A DNA stretch of 64,000 nt from Schizophyllum amplum (taxonomy: Eukaryota > Basidiomycota > Agaricomycetes > Agaricales > Schizophyllaceae): the NCBI GenBank assembly GCA_007026445.1, contig VDMD01000002.1, forward strand, positions 1,116,001-1,180,000, in the 5' to 3' direction. This document shows, piece by piece, positions 1 through 11,700 of this stretch (position 1 is the first letter of the stretch; each line of letters begins with the position of its first letter). The notes beneath the pieces were generated by a model. The model saw nothing but the letters and a program-made list of their open reading frames with translations, did not search any database and was not told the DNA's origin. The translations under genes and the position numbers were made by a program.

Positions 1-243
1 GTATACCGGTGCGTCTACCAGCCGTCAATACAGTTGCAAGAGTGGAAGGGAAATTGATACCTACAGATGACCAGGAATGGGTAGCTGCTTGTGGCAACGG
101 TGCGCAATTGAGGCGCAGCGACCTGCGGCGCGGCAGGTGCCCGGGTAGCCGGCCGCTCTACAGCAGGATAGATCTCGAGTGATGGGTACGCAGCCGGGTC
201 TGAGTTCGCCTGTGAGTAGGATGCATGTGAAAGACAACATGAG

Positions 244-2730
244 CTACATGAACGTACTGGACTGAAGACGAATAGACAGAGGGAGACGTTTGACGACCGT
301 GGCGCTCAGAACGCGCTTGCCCACTGTAGGTTTGCGCTCTGAAGAGACCACCGTGACAGTCGACCGTTGAACCACGATCGTCATCGACGGCTCGGGCGCA
401 ATCTGCCTGGCCGCAGCCGGCGCACCAGACGTCGACACTGCAGGGTAGATGTTGTCCAAGTTGTACGGATAAACAGCGGGGTCTAGCACGTGTTAGTCCC
501 ATGTCAGTATCCAGAAATCAAGAGTGCGCACAAATATCCAGGGACGGGTACTCCGATTGCAGGCGGATGGCCACGGTATACTCACCGTCCCTCGCATTAG
601 CCTGAGTGTACGGCCAAACATGGTTCCATGGCGACGCCTTAAATGCATCGTAGTACGGGAAGGACATCGGATGCGGTCGCGTCTTCTTGACGCCCCGCTC
701 TTGGTCGAAATCGAAAGCAATCTGAGCCGCGTCAGGGGTGCCGATGTGTTCCCTCTCCATGGGACTGGCGGGCCATGACGGAGCGCCCTAAGGTTTCGTC
801 AATATGCATACAAATCGCAAGAAAGCTGGCCTACCCAAGAAGTGGCCGTTGACGGCGTGACCGGGCGGCTGAAATCACCACGGTTTGCCATATGGATCGA
901 AGGGGACCGAGGGTATGCAGCAGGAGACGCAGGCCATTCAGATGGTGCTCCCCAGGAGGTAGCTGTCGTAGGAGTTACCGGCCGGCTGAATTCACCGCGG
1001 TAAGCCAGATGGATAGATGGCGACCGCGGGTACTGCGCGATCGGTGACGGCGGCCATGAACCAGGGCCCCAGGACGTTGCTGTCGTCGGCGTGCATGGAC
1101 GGCTGCCCATCATACGATAGGCAAGGTCGACGCTCGGCGCGCGGTACTGGTAGGCAGGCGACGCCGGCCATTCCGAAGGCGCACCCCACGAAGTTGCGGT
1201 GGTCGGCGTGGAAGGAGCATCCTCGAACATCCTGGCTGCAATGTCAGGTGTGTCGATGCGCGAACGCGTAGGCGCTGGCGAGGGCAGGTAGAGCGCGCCC
1301 CATGATGTGGCAGTCGATGCCGTCATGGCAACAGATCCTTCGGCACGCTGCGCAATGTGCACTGAGGGGACGCGGTCGGAGCCGTAGATGGACGCCTCCT
1401 GGTCGTAGTCCTCCGGACCGAACGAGCTGATCGACCATGCGAAGTCCTCAAGCCTGAGCTCTGACATCTCCTCATCATCCACGTCCTGAACTGATGCCTC
1501 CTCCTCCAAACCATCGGCATCATGAGCGAGCGGGGAAGGAAGTACAGCCGATGTCCGTGCACGCCACTTGCGCACTTTCCGTTCCAGCGCGCTCTGCGGC
1601 TCATCCTCCTGCATTATAGGCGACAGCTCGCGGGTCGGCGAATGGTGAAGCGAACCTGACGGCCGCGAGGGAGTGCGGGATTGCGGCTGCGACGTAGGAA
1701 AGTCGTAGCGCTCTACCAGGGAGAGCTTCTTCGGTATATGGCGTCTGGACAGGGCACCCGTGTGTGACTGGAGGTCGACGACAGATGTTGTCCTGCTTTC
1801 GTGACGTTCGTGTGCGGGTGGGGAGTGAGGCACATCCACGGTAGACATCGGTATGTCCATGGTGAAGGAAAGATCTTGCTCGCGCTGCGCCCCGGTGACC
1901 CATGACCTAAACCACCGCGCCTGCACGAAGTCGATGTCGAATTCTACCTTGCCTGCGATTGGCAATCTGCCGCCGTGCGAGAGTCCCATGTCGAATACAT
2001 GGCTCCAAACGAGCGGCCATGCATCGTCGGATATGCGAGGGGTCATGGTGCTTCCACTTTCGTTAATATGAAGGTAAAGGCACAGTCCAGCTGTGCTCGG
2101 GAAATTAAACTCTTTCGCTATCGCGGAGAGCTGGCCAAAGATCTGGGGAATTACACGTGAGCGTCTGGTCCATCTTCAACATTTCGAGACGCAGCCTACC
2201 GTGGGAAAGAGCGGTAGTAATATGCCATCACGCAGCCGGTGGCGAGGACCCGTAGAAAGAGTGTGTCCCAATGGACCGTGCTCGTCCAGCAGGCTGGGCG
2301 GGGGAAGGACCACAATGAACGACTTCAAGCTACGCTGCACGGTGCGTTCGCGCGCCTCCCTGATCCCCGAGTTGTAGTACGACAGCGTCGGTCCCTTCCT
2401 CGGACGCATGGACTCTGCCAGGGAAGGCGGCGCAGCGTGATGTACGTGCTCGGGCTCCGGAAACCGCATTGTGTCGATCCCAACTGCGACGGACGCATTC
2501 GCGGTCGACATTGACAAGTTGGGTGGGACAGCTTCCGTATCCGGGGGGCTGTGCAGCCCGCTCCCCTGCTGACCGCGCGACGGCCCTGGGAACTGAAAGA
2601 GTGGAGGCCGCTGGAAGGGGTTGGCGGTGAGACGCGACATGGGGGACGTCTGAGGACTATCTAGAGCCTTGTTTGCAGCTGCTTTGTTGCGCGCGGGGAG
2701 CTCTAGGGTACGCAGCTGTGGATCTGTCAT
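244..2730 (-). CDS. Conserved fungal protein with TPTTATSWG repeats, function unknown
   Basis: Four exons can be read on the minus strand: 2730-2200, 2142-835, about 760-586 and 482-244. The first intron (2199-2143) is clean and phase 0. It joins a conserved-looking stretch (YYNSGIREARERTVQRSLKSF, then LLPLFPT/IFGQLSAIAKEFNFPS) to a domain containing TMTPRISDDAWPLVW and LPIAGKVEFDIDFVQARWF. I recall similar segments in hypothetical proteins of other fungi but know no function. The second half is low complexity and carries four copies of a proline/serine unit built around TPTTATSWG and WPASP. No signal peptide or membrane helix is visible. The acceptor of the second intron is ambiguous: the frame fits after a weak GAG at 755, not after the nearby CAG. 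The start at 2730 is the first ATG of the open frame, but a 5' exon further upstream is possible. Confidence 0.7.
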
Positions 2731-3084
2731 CGGGGGTGGAAAGCAGGAGCGTTACACGGCCACTTACATATAACGTACTCTTCGGACGCGTTTGACCGGC
2801 AACACGGATTCAGACGGCGGAGGGAGATGTCGGCGAAAGAATGGATGAGGCCTTCCTGGGCACTCTCCTCCGTGTCTTAGTCCTGCTGCTGTCGTCGACG
2901 TGTGCGGCAACCTGGCCTGAGCGGAGTTGCCCTCGACATCGGCAACCGCGTTCGCGACCATCACGCCGAGCGAGCGGGTCCCGCTCACGTGCCTCGTTCA
3001 GGAACGTGCCGCTGCGCGTTCCGAATCCCCCGGGCCGGCACCCGCACCGCGCCTGCCATTGACCGCCATCTTGGACTTCGCGCG

Positions 3085-4636
3085 ATGGACCAGAAACTCA
3101 GAGAATGCGCGGCGCTCGGTCAGAAAGACAAGGGGCCTGCATTCATCTCTCTCATTTCCCAAGCTCTATCGCAGCCAGATCCCGCGACCAATCTGCATAC
3201 TCTGGTCAATTATGTCGTGAATGAAGAGAGCGTCGGCTTGGTGGCTGGGCGACAAGTTCTTGTCGAGGTCGTGAAAGCGCTTGCGGACGGCGCAATACCT
3301 GATAAGGAGTTGCGGAAGAGCATGGTGGAAGACACGCTTGGTCTCATCGAGCCACGGATCGCAAGCTACGTGGAACAGGTGTGTGTACATCAGGCGCTAG
3401 GACCCGGCGCTTATACTTGCCTTCCAGGCGAATTCACTTCGCTTCCAACTGGCAGATCTCTTGGAAGGAGAGGAAGAATGGAGCGAAGCAGCCCGAGTAC
3501 TCATGGGCATCAATCTCGATGCCGGGCAGCGGTGCGTCTCGCCATAATATTCCCCATCCATCTTTGTTCATCCGCCGTAGATCGTCAAGCGATGCAGACA
3601 AGCTACGCGTATATGTTCGCATAGTGCGACTTCTGCTCGAAGACGAAGACTCGGTGCAGGCTGAGACGTTCTACAACCGCGCTGCGCTCCTGGTTCACAG
3701 TGCTGGCAACGACAAAGAGACCCTCCTCCAGTACAAGTTATGTCAGGCGCGTATCAGCGACTACTCGCGCAAGTTCTTGGAGGCTGCGAGCCGATACCAT
3801 GAACTAAGCTATACCGCTGAGATTGACGAGGATGAGCGTAGATTCATGCTGTGCGCAACGCGTCTATATCCTTCATTCATCCCTGACCCTCTCACGCAGA
3901 CAAGCCGCCGTCACATGTGCTGTGCTCGCACCAGCTGGGCCCAACCGATCGCGTGTACTGGCGTCACTGTATCGTGATGAACGCTCAGCAGAGCTGCCCA
4001 CCTTCAACGTTCTATCGAAGATGTTCCTCGACCACATCCTACGTCCTGCCGAGGTCCAGGAATTTGAGAAAACACTCAAGCCCCACCAGGTCGCGAAGAT
4101 CGCCATCTCGTCTAACGACCGGCTCTCTGCCGTAGACGACGATGAGGAACTGGGCAGCGCCGACGAGCCCATCAGCACACGCCGCGGGCCCTCGACTGTC
4201 CTTGACCGCGCAGTGATGGAGCACAACCTGCTTGCGAGCTCAAAAATCTACAACAACATCACGTTCCGAGGACTCGGTGCTTTGCTGGATCTGACGCCGG
4301 GCGCGGCAGAGACAATGGCGCGTCGGATGATTGAGCAGGGGCGTTTGCGCGGCTGGATCGACCAGGTCGACCGGTTGATTTGGTTCGAGGGACGGGAGGA
4401 CGAGGAAGCGCAGGGCAAGGCAGGTGGTCTGGGCGATGTGGAGGAGGCCGAGGACACGGGCTCCCCGTTTACCAAACGATGGGACATGCAGATTCGCACA
4501 ACCGCTGCACATGTACGTGTCTGGTTTCTCCTGAGGTCCCAGTGCGCGCTTACATGTCGAATCGCGATCGCAGGTCGAGTCTATTGTGCAGCACCTCTAC
4601 GAGAAGAACCTGATCAGTCTAGTCAGTGCCGCATAG
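3085..4636 (+). CDS. CSN4: COP9 signalosome complex subunit 4 (PCI-domain protein)
   Basis: Five exons join in frame: 3085-3378, 3428-3531, 3581-3850, 3900-4512 and 4574-4636, giving 447 residues, close to the usual 400-450 for CSN4. All introns are GT-AG and 48-61 bases long. Diagnostic segments are YVRIVRLLLEDEDSVQAE, AAVTCAVLAPAGPNRSR, LASLYRDERSAELP, a PCI/winged-helix part (HNLLASSKIYNNITFRGLG) and the C-terminal helix VESIVQHLYEKNLISLV. CSN4 is a scaffold subunit of the nuclear COP9 signalosome, which removes Nedd8 from cullins and so controls cullin-RING ubiquitin ligases. The ATG at 3085 is chosen because the frame then matches the family from the first residues (MDQKLRECAALGQKDKG). 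Two genes downstream lies a probable CUL4 substrate receptor. Confidence 0.93.
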
Positions 4637-5028
4637 ATAGTCGATCAATACTGTACCATAGTATCTGTCACTCTGATTCCCTGGCGTCCAAGGTCGAACA
4701 CAGCGTCCCCTCAAGAAGAGATTGTAACTGGTCCTCTCAAAGTATCATTGACCTCCGGGCTCACTGCCTTCTCTCTGCGTCGTGCGAGCGGGGTCGGACC
4801 TCCGGGTCCCACGGACAACGAGGCGAGGCCGTTCGAACGTGGGGCTGATGATGGAAGCCTCTCGTACAGCTATGCACTCTGCGCCTCTGATGACACCCAC
4901 ACTGATGTCACTGCGCGCCACCCCGTCCTTGTATAAGATTTGGAAGCCGCGTAACGTGCCCTCAACTTACCTACCCACAAACATCTGCCCTCAGTTTACT
5001 CCCACCAATCAATTCTACTCTATTCATC

Positions 5029-5388
5029 ATGTCTGCTAGCCGTGGAGGTGTTATGGTGCGTCTCCATCGTGGGCAGAGTACGGCTGTTTCTGACGCTGCA
5101 CCCAGGCCGCTGCTTGCGTCGGCGCGATCGCGCTGTGCGGCGTCTCGATGTATGCGCAAGGACGCGATACCAAAGCACAGGAGGGCCAGAGTATGTCCAT
5201 GCATGGTGCGTCTCCTCCCTCCTACATGCAGCCGACGTCTGACGGTTAGTACAGGCAACGGACCTTCTACTACTGGGAAGGGTGAAGGTAGCAAGCGGGC
5301 GATGACCTCTGCGGAGGTGTCCGACGCAGTGTCTCACGTCCCACGTCCTGGAGAGCGCGAGGCTATGAAGGAGCGGGTCCAGCAATAG
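5029..5388 (+). CDS. Small single-pass membrane protein, unknown function
   Basis: Three exons (5029-5055, 5106-5205, 5255-5388) give an 86-residue protein. Both introns start with GTGCGTCT and end in CAG. The third exon starts at 5255: the earlier CAG near 5231 would hit a stop after a few codons, whereas the later one opens a frame to the TAG at 5386-5388. Residues 10-26 (AAACVGAIALCGVSMYA) form one hydrophobic helix with a short N-terminal tail. The remainder is hydrophilic and ends in charged sequence (PGEREAMKERVQQ). A TATAAG at 4932-4937 lies about 95 bases upstream. I do not recognise a family. Small mitochondrial inner-membrane proteins often look like this, but nothing here proves that location. 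Confidence 0.6.
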   Translation: MSASRGGVMVRLHRGQSTAVSDAAPRPLLASARSRCAASRCMRKDAIPKHRRARVCPCMVRLLPPTCSRRLTVSTGNGPSTTGKGEGSKRAMTSAEVSDAVSHVPRPGEREAMKERVQQ

Positions 5389-5721
5389 ACCATCATACCC
5401 ATCCATTATTCTGGGTCGGCTGGAATCCTCGATATTTAATTCGCGAATCGCAAGCATGTATTATAGATAATGTACCATAGCCCAGAAGCATAATACTGGC
5501 TAAACATCCTACTGGTTTCTTGCTGTTTTCCGCCGAGGCTCGCGACATGACTTGCTCATCGGTGCACTGACACTAGAGTATCCTCACCTGAATCGGCCCG
5601 CTTCTCCGAGTCCTACTTCATCATAAACTTGAACTTCTGCATGCTTCACTTTTCTTGAACCTTGCTTTGCGCTTGCATGCGTCAAGCCTACCCTCCTCAC
5701 CCAGCGTGAATTCGCGGAATC

Positions 5722-7876
5722 ATGCCTAAAAATCTAGCATTGCCGGACTACTTCAGCGATGTACCATCGCTGCGCAAATCGGCGCGCTTCCTGCGCGACT
5801 CGCTGTCGAGCAGCCTGACGTGGCCACTTGACCGCGTCAATGAGCTAGGTGACGATTATATGTACGGGCACACGGGCTGCGTCAATGCTCTCTCGTGGGC
5901 AAGGGAAGGCGAGCTGCTGCTCAGCGGCGGGGACGATCGCACGTGAGTGGCCGAAGACGACTGTAGAGCGACACCGCCGCTGATGCCGCCCTCGATCCAG
6001 CGTGCGCGTGTGGAGGATGGATCCGACGAACGACGATCCGGAGCAACCGTTCCCCTTCACCTGCCGCTCCATCATCCGCACGGGCCACCGAGCGAACATC
6101 TTCAATAACAAGATGCTGCCGCATTCCACTCGCATGTACGCGAGGCGCGTTTTCCATCTCGCGTGTGAGACCTGAACGTATCTCTGCAGAGCGTCCGTCG
6201 CAGGAGACCACGAGGTCCGTGTGCACGACGTCGGGGATGTGCATTCCGCTTCGCATGGCCCGGAGACGACGTACAGCGTCGGGGAGGCATGTACACATGT
6301 CATTCGATGTCATCGGGGCGCAGTCAAGCGCATCATAACGGAATATAGCCCGGACCTCTTCTTGACCGTCAGCGAGGTGGGCAGTCTTCAAATATGCGAC
6401 GATGGCCAGTATGACTGAGGCATGATGCATCAGGATGGGACAGTACGCCAGCATGACCTCCGAACAGAACATAGATGTGGCCGAGAACGTGACTGCCCGA
6501 CGCCCATCGTCAAAGTCAACCATGAGTTGACGACGATGTCCTTGTCCCCGCTGACGCCCTACCAACTCATTGTGGCTGGCGAGTCGCCCTACGTGCGTTG
6601 GCTGGAGGTGGCGTGTTTGCCATCTATAGCTCACGGCGGTGGTAGGGCTACCTATTCGACCGACGCCACACAGGGCGATTTCTGCAGGAGGAATGGGGCA
6701 TACCGCCCGGCTCCGGCACGTCCGGCGCATATCTCACGACTTGCGTGCGCAGATTCGGCCGGCCTCGACGCGAGAATTCGGACCTGTCAGGGGTCAGCGC
6801 CCTCATAGGCGACCATATAACGGGATGCAAGATGTCTGCCCACAACGGCCACGAGGTATGGTGACAGTAATCTCCCGCAGACGGTCTCATGAATGGGTGT
6901 TTGCAGGCGATTTTTTGTGGGTGGAGTCTTATACTAGCGAGGCTCGGTGCTGACGACGTGCTCAGCGTTTAGTGGAGACGCGGTCTATCTGTATTCCACG
7001 CTTGACGATCCGGCGGAGGCTTCTGATGCTCACGCCTCGCCTATACTGCCATCGAATGAGACGCTGTATACAATGGACGAAATCGCGTCGAATGGTTCTG
7101 CAGAGGCTCCTTCACACTTGCCAGATGACGAGGACATGGAGCGAGATATCGACGACCTGGAGCTGGCTGCTGCAGCAGAAGACGACGACCACGAGAGCGA
7201 CGCAAGTGGTGATAACGACGAGGACGAGGACGCAGACGATGAGGACGGCGACACGGAAGATCCAGATTATTTCCCAAAGGTGCCCACCGTTATGCCTAGG
7301 AGGCGCTTTGCCGGTGCCCGAAACATCAGGACTGTCAAAGATGGCGAGTTCGCTTGCGAGCTTCGGAGATGGTGCTCACCGAGCGCGCAGTCAATTATCT
7401 AGGACCGACCGATGAATTTGTTGTATCTGGGTCGGACGATGGCAACGTGTTCATCTGGAGGAAAGACGACGGAAAGCTTGTCGACATTCTGGAAGGCGAC
7501 GGAGAGGTGGTCAACGTCATCGAAGGTACTGTGCAGTCGTCTGCAGGATACCCGACCGTCGCTGACGTCGTCACAGGGCACCCTAGCTTGCCGTTGTTTG
7601 CGGTCAGTGGCATTGACACGACGGTGAAGGTAAGTAGGCATGGATGATCGTGGACGTCCTGTTGATGCAGAGCAGCTGTTTGCGCCCCGGCCAAACGCCG
7701 AACGCCCACGTAGATACTCGCGCATGGGTGAGGCGGACCATATAGTCGAAAACAACTCGCGCCAGCGTGGGCCATTCCAGGACTTTAGCCGCAACATGTT
7801 TCTCAATTTTGCCGCCCAGGCGGGAGTCGCGCTTGCTAACGATGCAGACGCCGATCTAGAATGCAGGAACCAGTGA
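5722..7876 (+). CDS. WD40 repeat protein of the DCAF6/DCAF8 (CUL4-DDB1 substrate receptor) class
   Basis: Exons read: 5722-5942, 6001-6135, 6190-6376, 6434-6592, 6646 to about 6852, about 6965-7343, 7391-7525, 7577-7629 and 7676-7876. WD40 segments include YMYGHTGCVNALSWAREGELLLSGGDDRT, VRVWRM, VAGDHEVRVHDV, CHRGAVKRI, DGTVRQHDLR and DEFVVSGSDDGNVFIW followed by HPSLPLFAVSGIDTTVKLFAP. The last two are typical of the C-terminal blades of DCAF6, DCAF8 and WDTC1. A long acidic insert (about 7100-7260, mainly D and E) lies between blades, as in several DCAFs. Such proteins recruit substrates to CUL4-DDB1 ubiquitin ligases. The intron at 7344-7390 uses a GC donor. The border between 6850 and 6965 is unresolved: no plausible single GT-AG intron restores the frame, so either an exon is missed or the sequence is damaged there. 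Confidence 0.82.
7344..7390 (+). other. GC-AG intron in the DCAF-like gene
   Basis: The upstream exon ends RTVKD with one extra base (GATG) and the downstream exon starts TCAATTATCTAGG. Joining them restores DVNYLGPTDEFVVSGSDDG, the expected start of a WD40 blade. The intron then begins GCGAGT and ends GCGCAG. No GT donor nearby gives the frame. Retaining the sequence would change frame and end at a stop at 7400. Confidence 0.75.
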
Positions 7877-8732
7877 ATCGCTAGCTTTCTTCATGTCTTG
7901 CTGTTGTGCGTCATGCATTGTTGTTTACGTTGTGGCCCCTTGTAGTTGTATCGATAGTTGTGGACAATGTATATGTAAGGACAAGACACCCGTGGCGCTC
8001 GGCAGGAGAGACAACCCTAGCTAAGGCTGGGCAGACATCTCAAGGCTTAAAAGACACCCTGAGGCTTGGGATAATTGCTAACGTGTCATGGCAGCGCGCA
8101 CGATCCACGGCTTTCTTTCTTCCTTCCAGCTAGCTATCGTCGAGTACACTCACTAGAGTATAGTACAGTATATTACAGGCTCCCTTCGATCTATTGGCTT
8201 GAAGCTGGCTTGAAGGGGAAAGTTGATAAAGTCAGTGATCGGGCCGCGCGCTTGTCTTCCCCGTCCGAGGATACGTTTGGCGCGGTGTGCGGAGTCTCTT
8301 CTGTCCGACATACAACAGCCTCTGTTGCTGCTGCTACACCGTCCCCCGACATACTTACGGAAATCAAGCTTCTCTGTTAAGTACTGTCAGGTAAGTTTTC
8401 TCCGTATTATGCTGCGCCCTCTGGCGAACTTCGCGCGTCTTGACGGCGACTTTATCCCAGAAGTTGACGATACTACGATACCCCCATACGCCTTCTGATT
8501 CCATTATCCTGCGGAGGAGAGCGCTTGACCCACGCCCTCGTTCGACAAGGATAGCCGATCCCAAGCGCCGCACTGCGCCCTCGACCATTTATGTCGTAAC
8601 GCTTACAGTCCCCCCCTTGCGCATCCATCTGCTCATTTATTCGCCCTCGGACTTGTGCTTTGCTTTCGTTTTGCTTTCGTGTTCATCTGTCAGCGCTGCA
8701 GCAGCCATCACTCACCCTTTTTGTCCGGAACC
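7877..8732. other. Intergenic, about 850 bases, no gene seen
   Basis: The reading frames here are short and lack family signal. The stretch holds the 3' flank of the DCAF-like gene and the promoter and leader of the CTK1-like kinase. CT-rich runs and a repeated TTTTGCTTTCG-like unit lie just upstream of the kinase start, as is common in fungal leaders. Confidence 0.6.
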
Positions 8733-11700
8733 ATGTCCAGTGCGGCCAACAACCGGTCTTCCCGGCACAAGCGCCAGCGCCCGTCCAAGAACAAGGACGA
8801 CGACACGCACGAGCCCTACACCACACCTGCACCGCCCGCAGACGCTCGCTCGCTCGCCGACGACACCCGCTCCGACACGCATTCACGCATGTATCACGCC
8901 TCCTCGCACGACGACGGCTATAGAGCGTCAAAAAGAGGCCGTTATGAGTCCAAGGACAGTGGATCGTCGTCACGATGGAGGCAGCCGCCAGAGGATGACG
9001 CCTACGCCTACGGCCGCGACGACTACCGCGACGACTACCACACGCGCGGCCGAGATGACCCCGGCTACCATGGTTCCCGTTACGCACCGCCCAGCCGCGC
9101 CTGGTACCCAGACTACGTGCAGGGCCCGTCGTCGCCGCCGATATCTGTGCGCGAGTCATGGCCTGCAGAGCCTGCGTATGACGAAACATACGGCTGGACG
9201 CCGGACGCGAGCAATTCTCGTCGTTCCGACGACCGCCGAGACAGCGGTGACGCATGGCGCAGAAAACCCCGTAAAGACGAAGGCGACAAGAAATTCACGA
9301 GCGATGCTGGCTGGGATACGAAGCGTCGCTCTCGCGAGGAACAGAAACGTCCAGATCCGCAGCCCGAGGAGGACAGAGCCCGTGCATGGGAGCCCGCGCC
9401 CTCGTGGAAATCGGCGCACAATGGCGAGTTGTATGAAGAACGCATGCGCTCAATAGGCGTCGACCCTAAACTCGCCAAGCATAAGAGCAAGAACAAGAAG
9501 AATAAGCAGAAACGGGTGCGGGAGAGCGGCGGCGTAGCTGGTGAGGACGATGATCTGAACAAGTACGTGTATATGTTCTACGTTCTTTCACTGCATTGAA
9601 CATGTTCGCCAGCTGGACGAAGCGCGACAATCGCTCGGCAGCAGGTTTCCCTTCACCATCACACAGTCGCAAGCACCATCGCTCAAAGTCTCCCATGCGT
9701 TCATCTTCCTACGACGAGCTATATGGCCGGCCTCGCGCACGATCACTCTCGCGTTCTGCAACCCCGCCACCTCCCAGCAAGCGTGCCCGCCACGATCGCG
9801 GCTACGATGACGAACGCGGACGCCCTCGCAAGGTAGTCTACGAGCGCCCTTCCTCCCCTGGAAACAGCCGATTGTCGCCGCCGCGCCGCAGACGAAGCCT
9901 GTCCTCGCGTTCAAGTCGCTCAAGTCGGAGTCGGAGTCGAAGTCGAAGCATCAGCCCCTACGCTCGTCCCCGTGCACTACATAGGCTGCCGACCAGCTCA
10001 ACGCCTGCCGTCTCGCCCCCTGTAAACTCCAAGGGCATTGCTTTGACTGATACGCCCCCACGGCACAAGCGTAACGGCAAGCATCAGGCAAATGGAAAGT
10101 CAAACAAGGTGCGCGTCATCCATATTTGCTCGCGCTCATCGCTGATCGTGTTGTAGCAGCGGAAGGTCAACGATGAGCCTCCCTTCCCTTCAAGGGACGC
10201 CCTCCTTTCAGGAAGGGAGCGATCACCTGCAAGAGAGAGTGTGCATATGTCTTCAAGAGTTCGCGAACCACTTCCCCAGTCCCGCGAAGAACTTCCCAGG
10301 TCTCGCGAACAGGAACCCTCCAGAGCTCACGAACCAGAACCTTCGAAGGAGAGCATACAACCTTCTTCGAATGCTCCAGCGCAGCCACCTGTGAAGGCGG
10401 TCGTGCAGGAGCCACCCAGGGCGAAGGCACAGTCCCAGGAAAGCATGCACGCAGTTCCGAAGGCCGAGTCGACTTTGCAAGACACCCACCAATTGCCTAA
10501 CAAAGAGAGCACGCGGCCTACGGTCAAGGACATCGCACCATTACCGGCGAAAGGCGCTAGTCCCATAGAGCAGCCATCTCTTCCCGCCGTCCCGCTACCC
10601 TTAAAACCAGTTAAAGCGAGTTCAACACCTGAATTGAACTCGGCTTCTGCGAAGACCAAGGTGCCGCTGTCCGCCAATTTGCCACCGAAGCCGCAAATCA
10701 GTATGGCGCCGCCTTTCAAGGCCGGCGTGTCGCCCCAGCCTATGGTAGTGGAAGCTGCAAAGAGCGCCGGTGACTCTCGACCTGCCTCTGTGTCGACGGT
10801 GCCAAGTCCCGATGCGTCGCAGCGGCTGAACTCGCCTGCGATCTCCATACCGCCCCCTCAGCCCGTTCAATCGCCAACTGTTGTTCAGCAGAACCCGCAA
10901 GCCACCCAGGCGGCGGTTATTCAATCGCTGCCAGCGCAGGTATCACAGGCTCATCCGCCGCACGTCCCGATGCAGCTTCCCCAGACGCAGACACCCGCTC
11001 AAAGCCATCCCCTACCGCAGAACCCTTCCCTTGTGCATCCTTATGCAGCCGTCCAAGCACAGGGTCTTCCCCAGCGTCCGGTCTTGAATATGCCCTACAT
11101 GTACGGGATGCCCGGTATGCCGGCGATGTCGTTCGGCATGCCAGGAATGCCAGGTATGCCGAATATGCCAGGCATGCCTGGGTATCCAGCCTATCCCTTC
11201 CCAGCGCAAGCACAATTCCAGCTGCCGCATCAGGTCGTCAACCAGCCGCAGCCGTTTGCGCAACCAAGGCCGGTCAACCCGCCGCCTGTGCAGGCGCCTC
11301 CGGTCATTGTGCCCGCGGATCCCAAGGAAGAGCTGGCGAAGGGGCTGAATCGGCCAAAGAAGGCTGGCTTTAAGCCCATAGGATTTGCCCCCATCTCGCA
11401 GCAGGCCAAACCCAACGCAGCACTGAAGAAATTCTTCCCTGGCGAGGACGATGACATGGAGCTGTCCGACGACTCGGTTCCCGCGCCGACGACCTCTGTG
11501 CGTACGCCCGCAGCTGAACAGCTTACGCAGGCAACGCCCACCGCGAAGCCTGCGCTCGATCCGACGCCGCCAGCGACTGCAGATTCAAGAACACCCGCGA
11601 CTGGACCGCCGTCCACTCATCCAACCTCTCCACCAGAAAAGGTACAAGCACTACCTGACGTGGGCCCTGTCGACGAACCTGCCCCAGCACCCGTCGTCCC

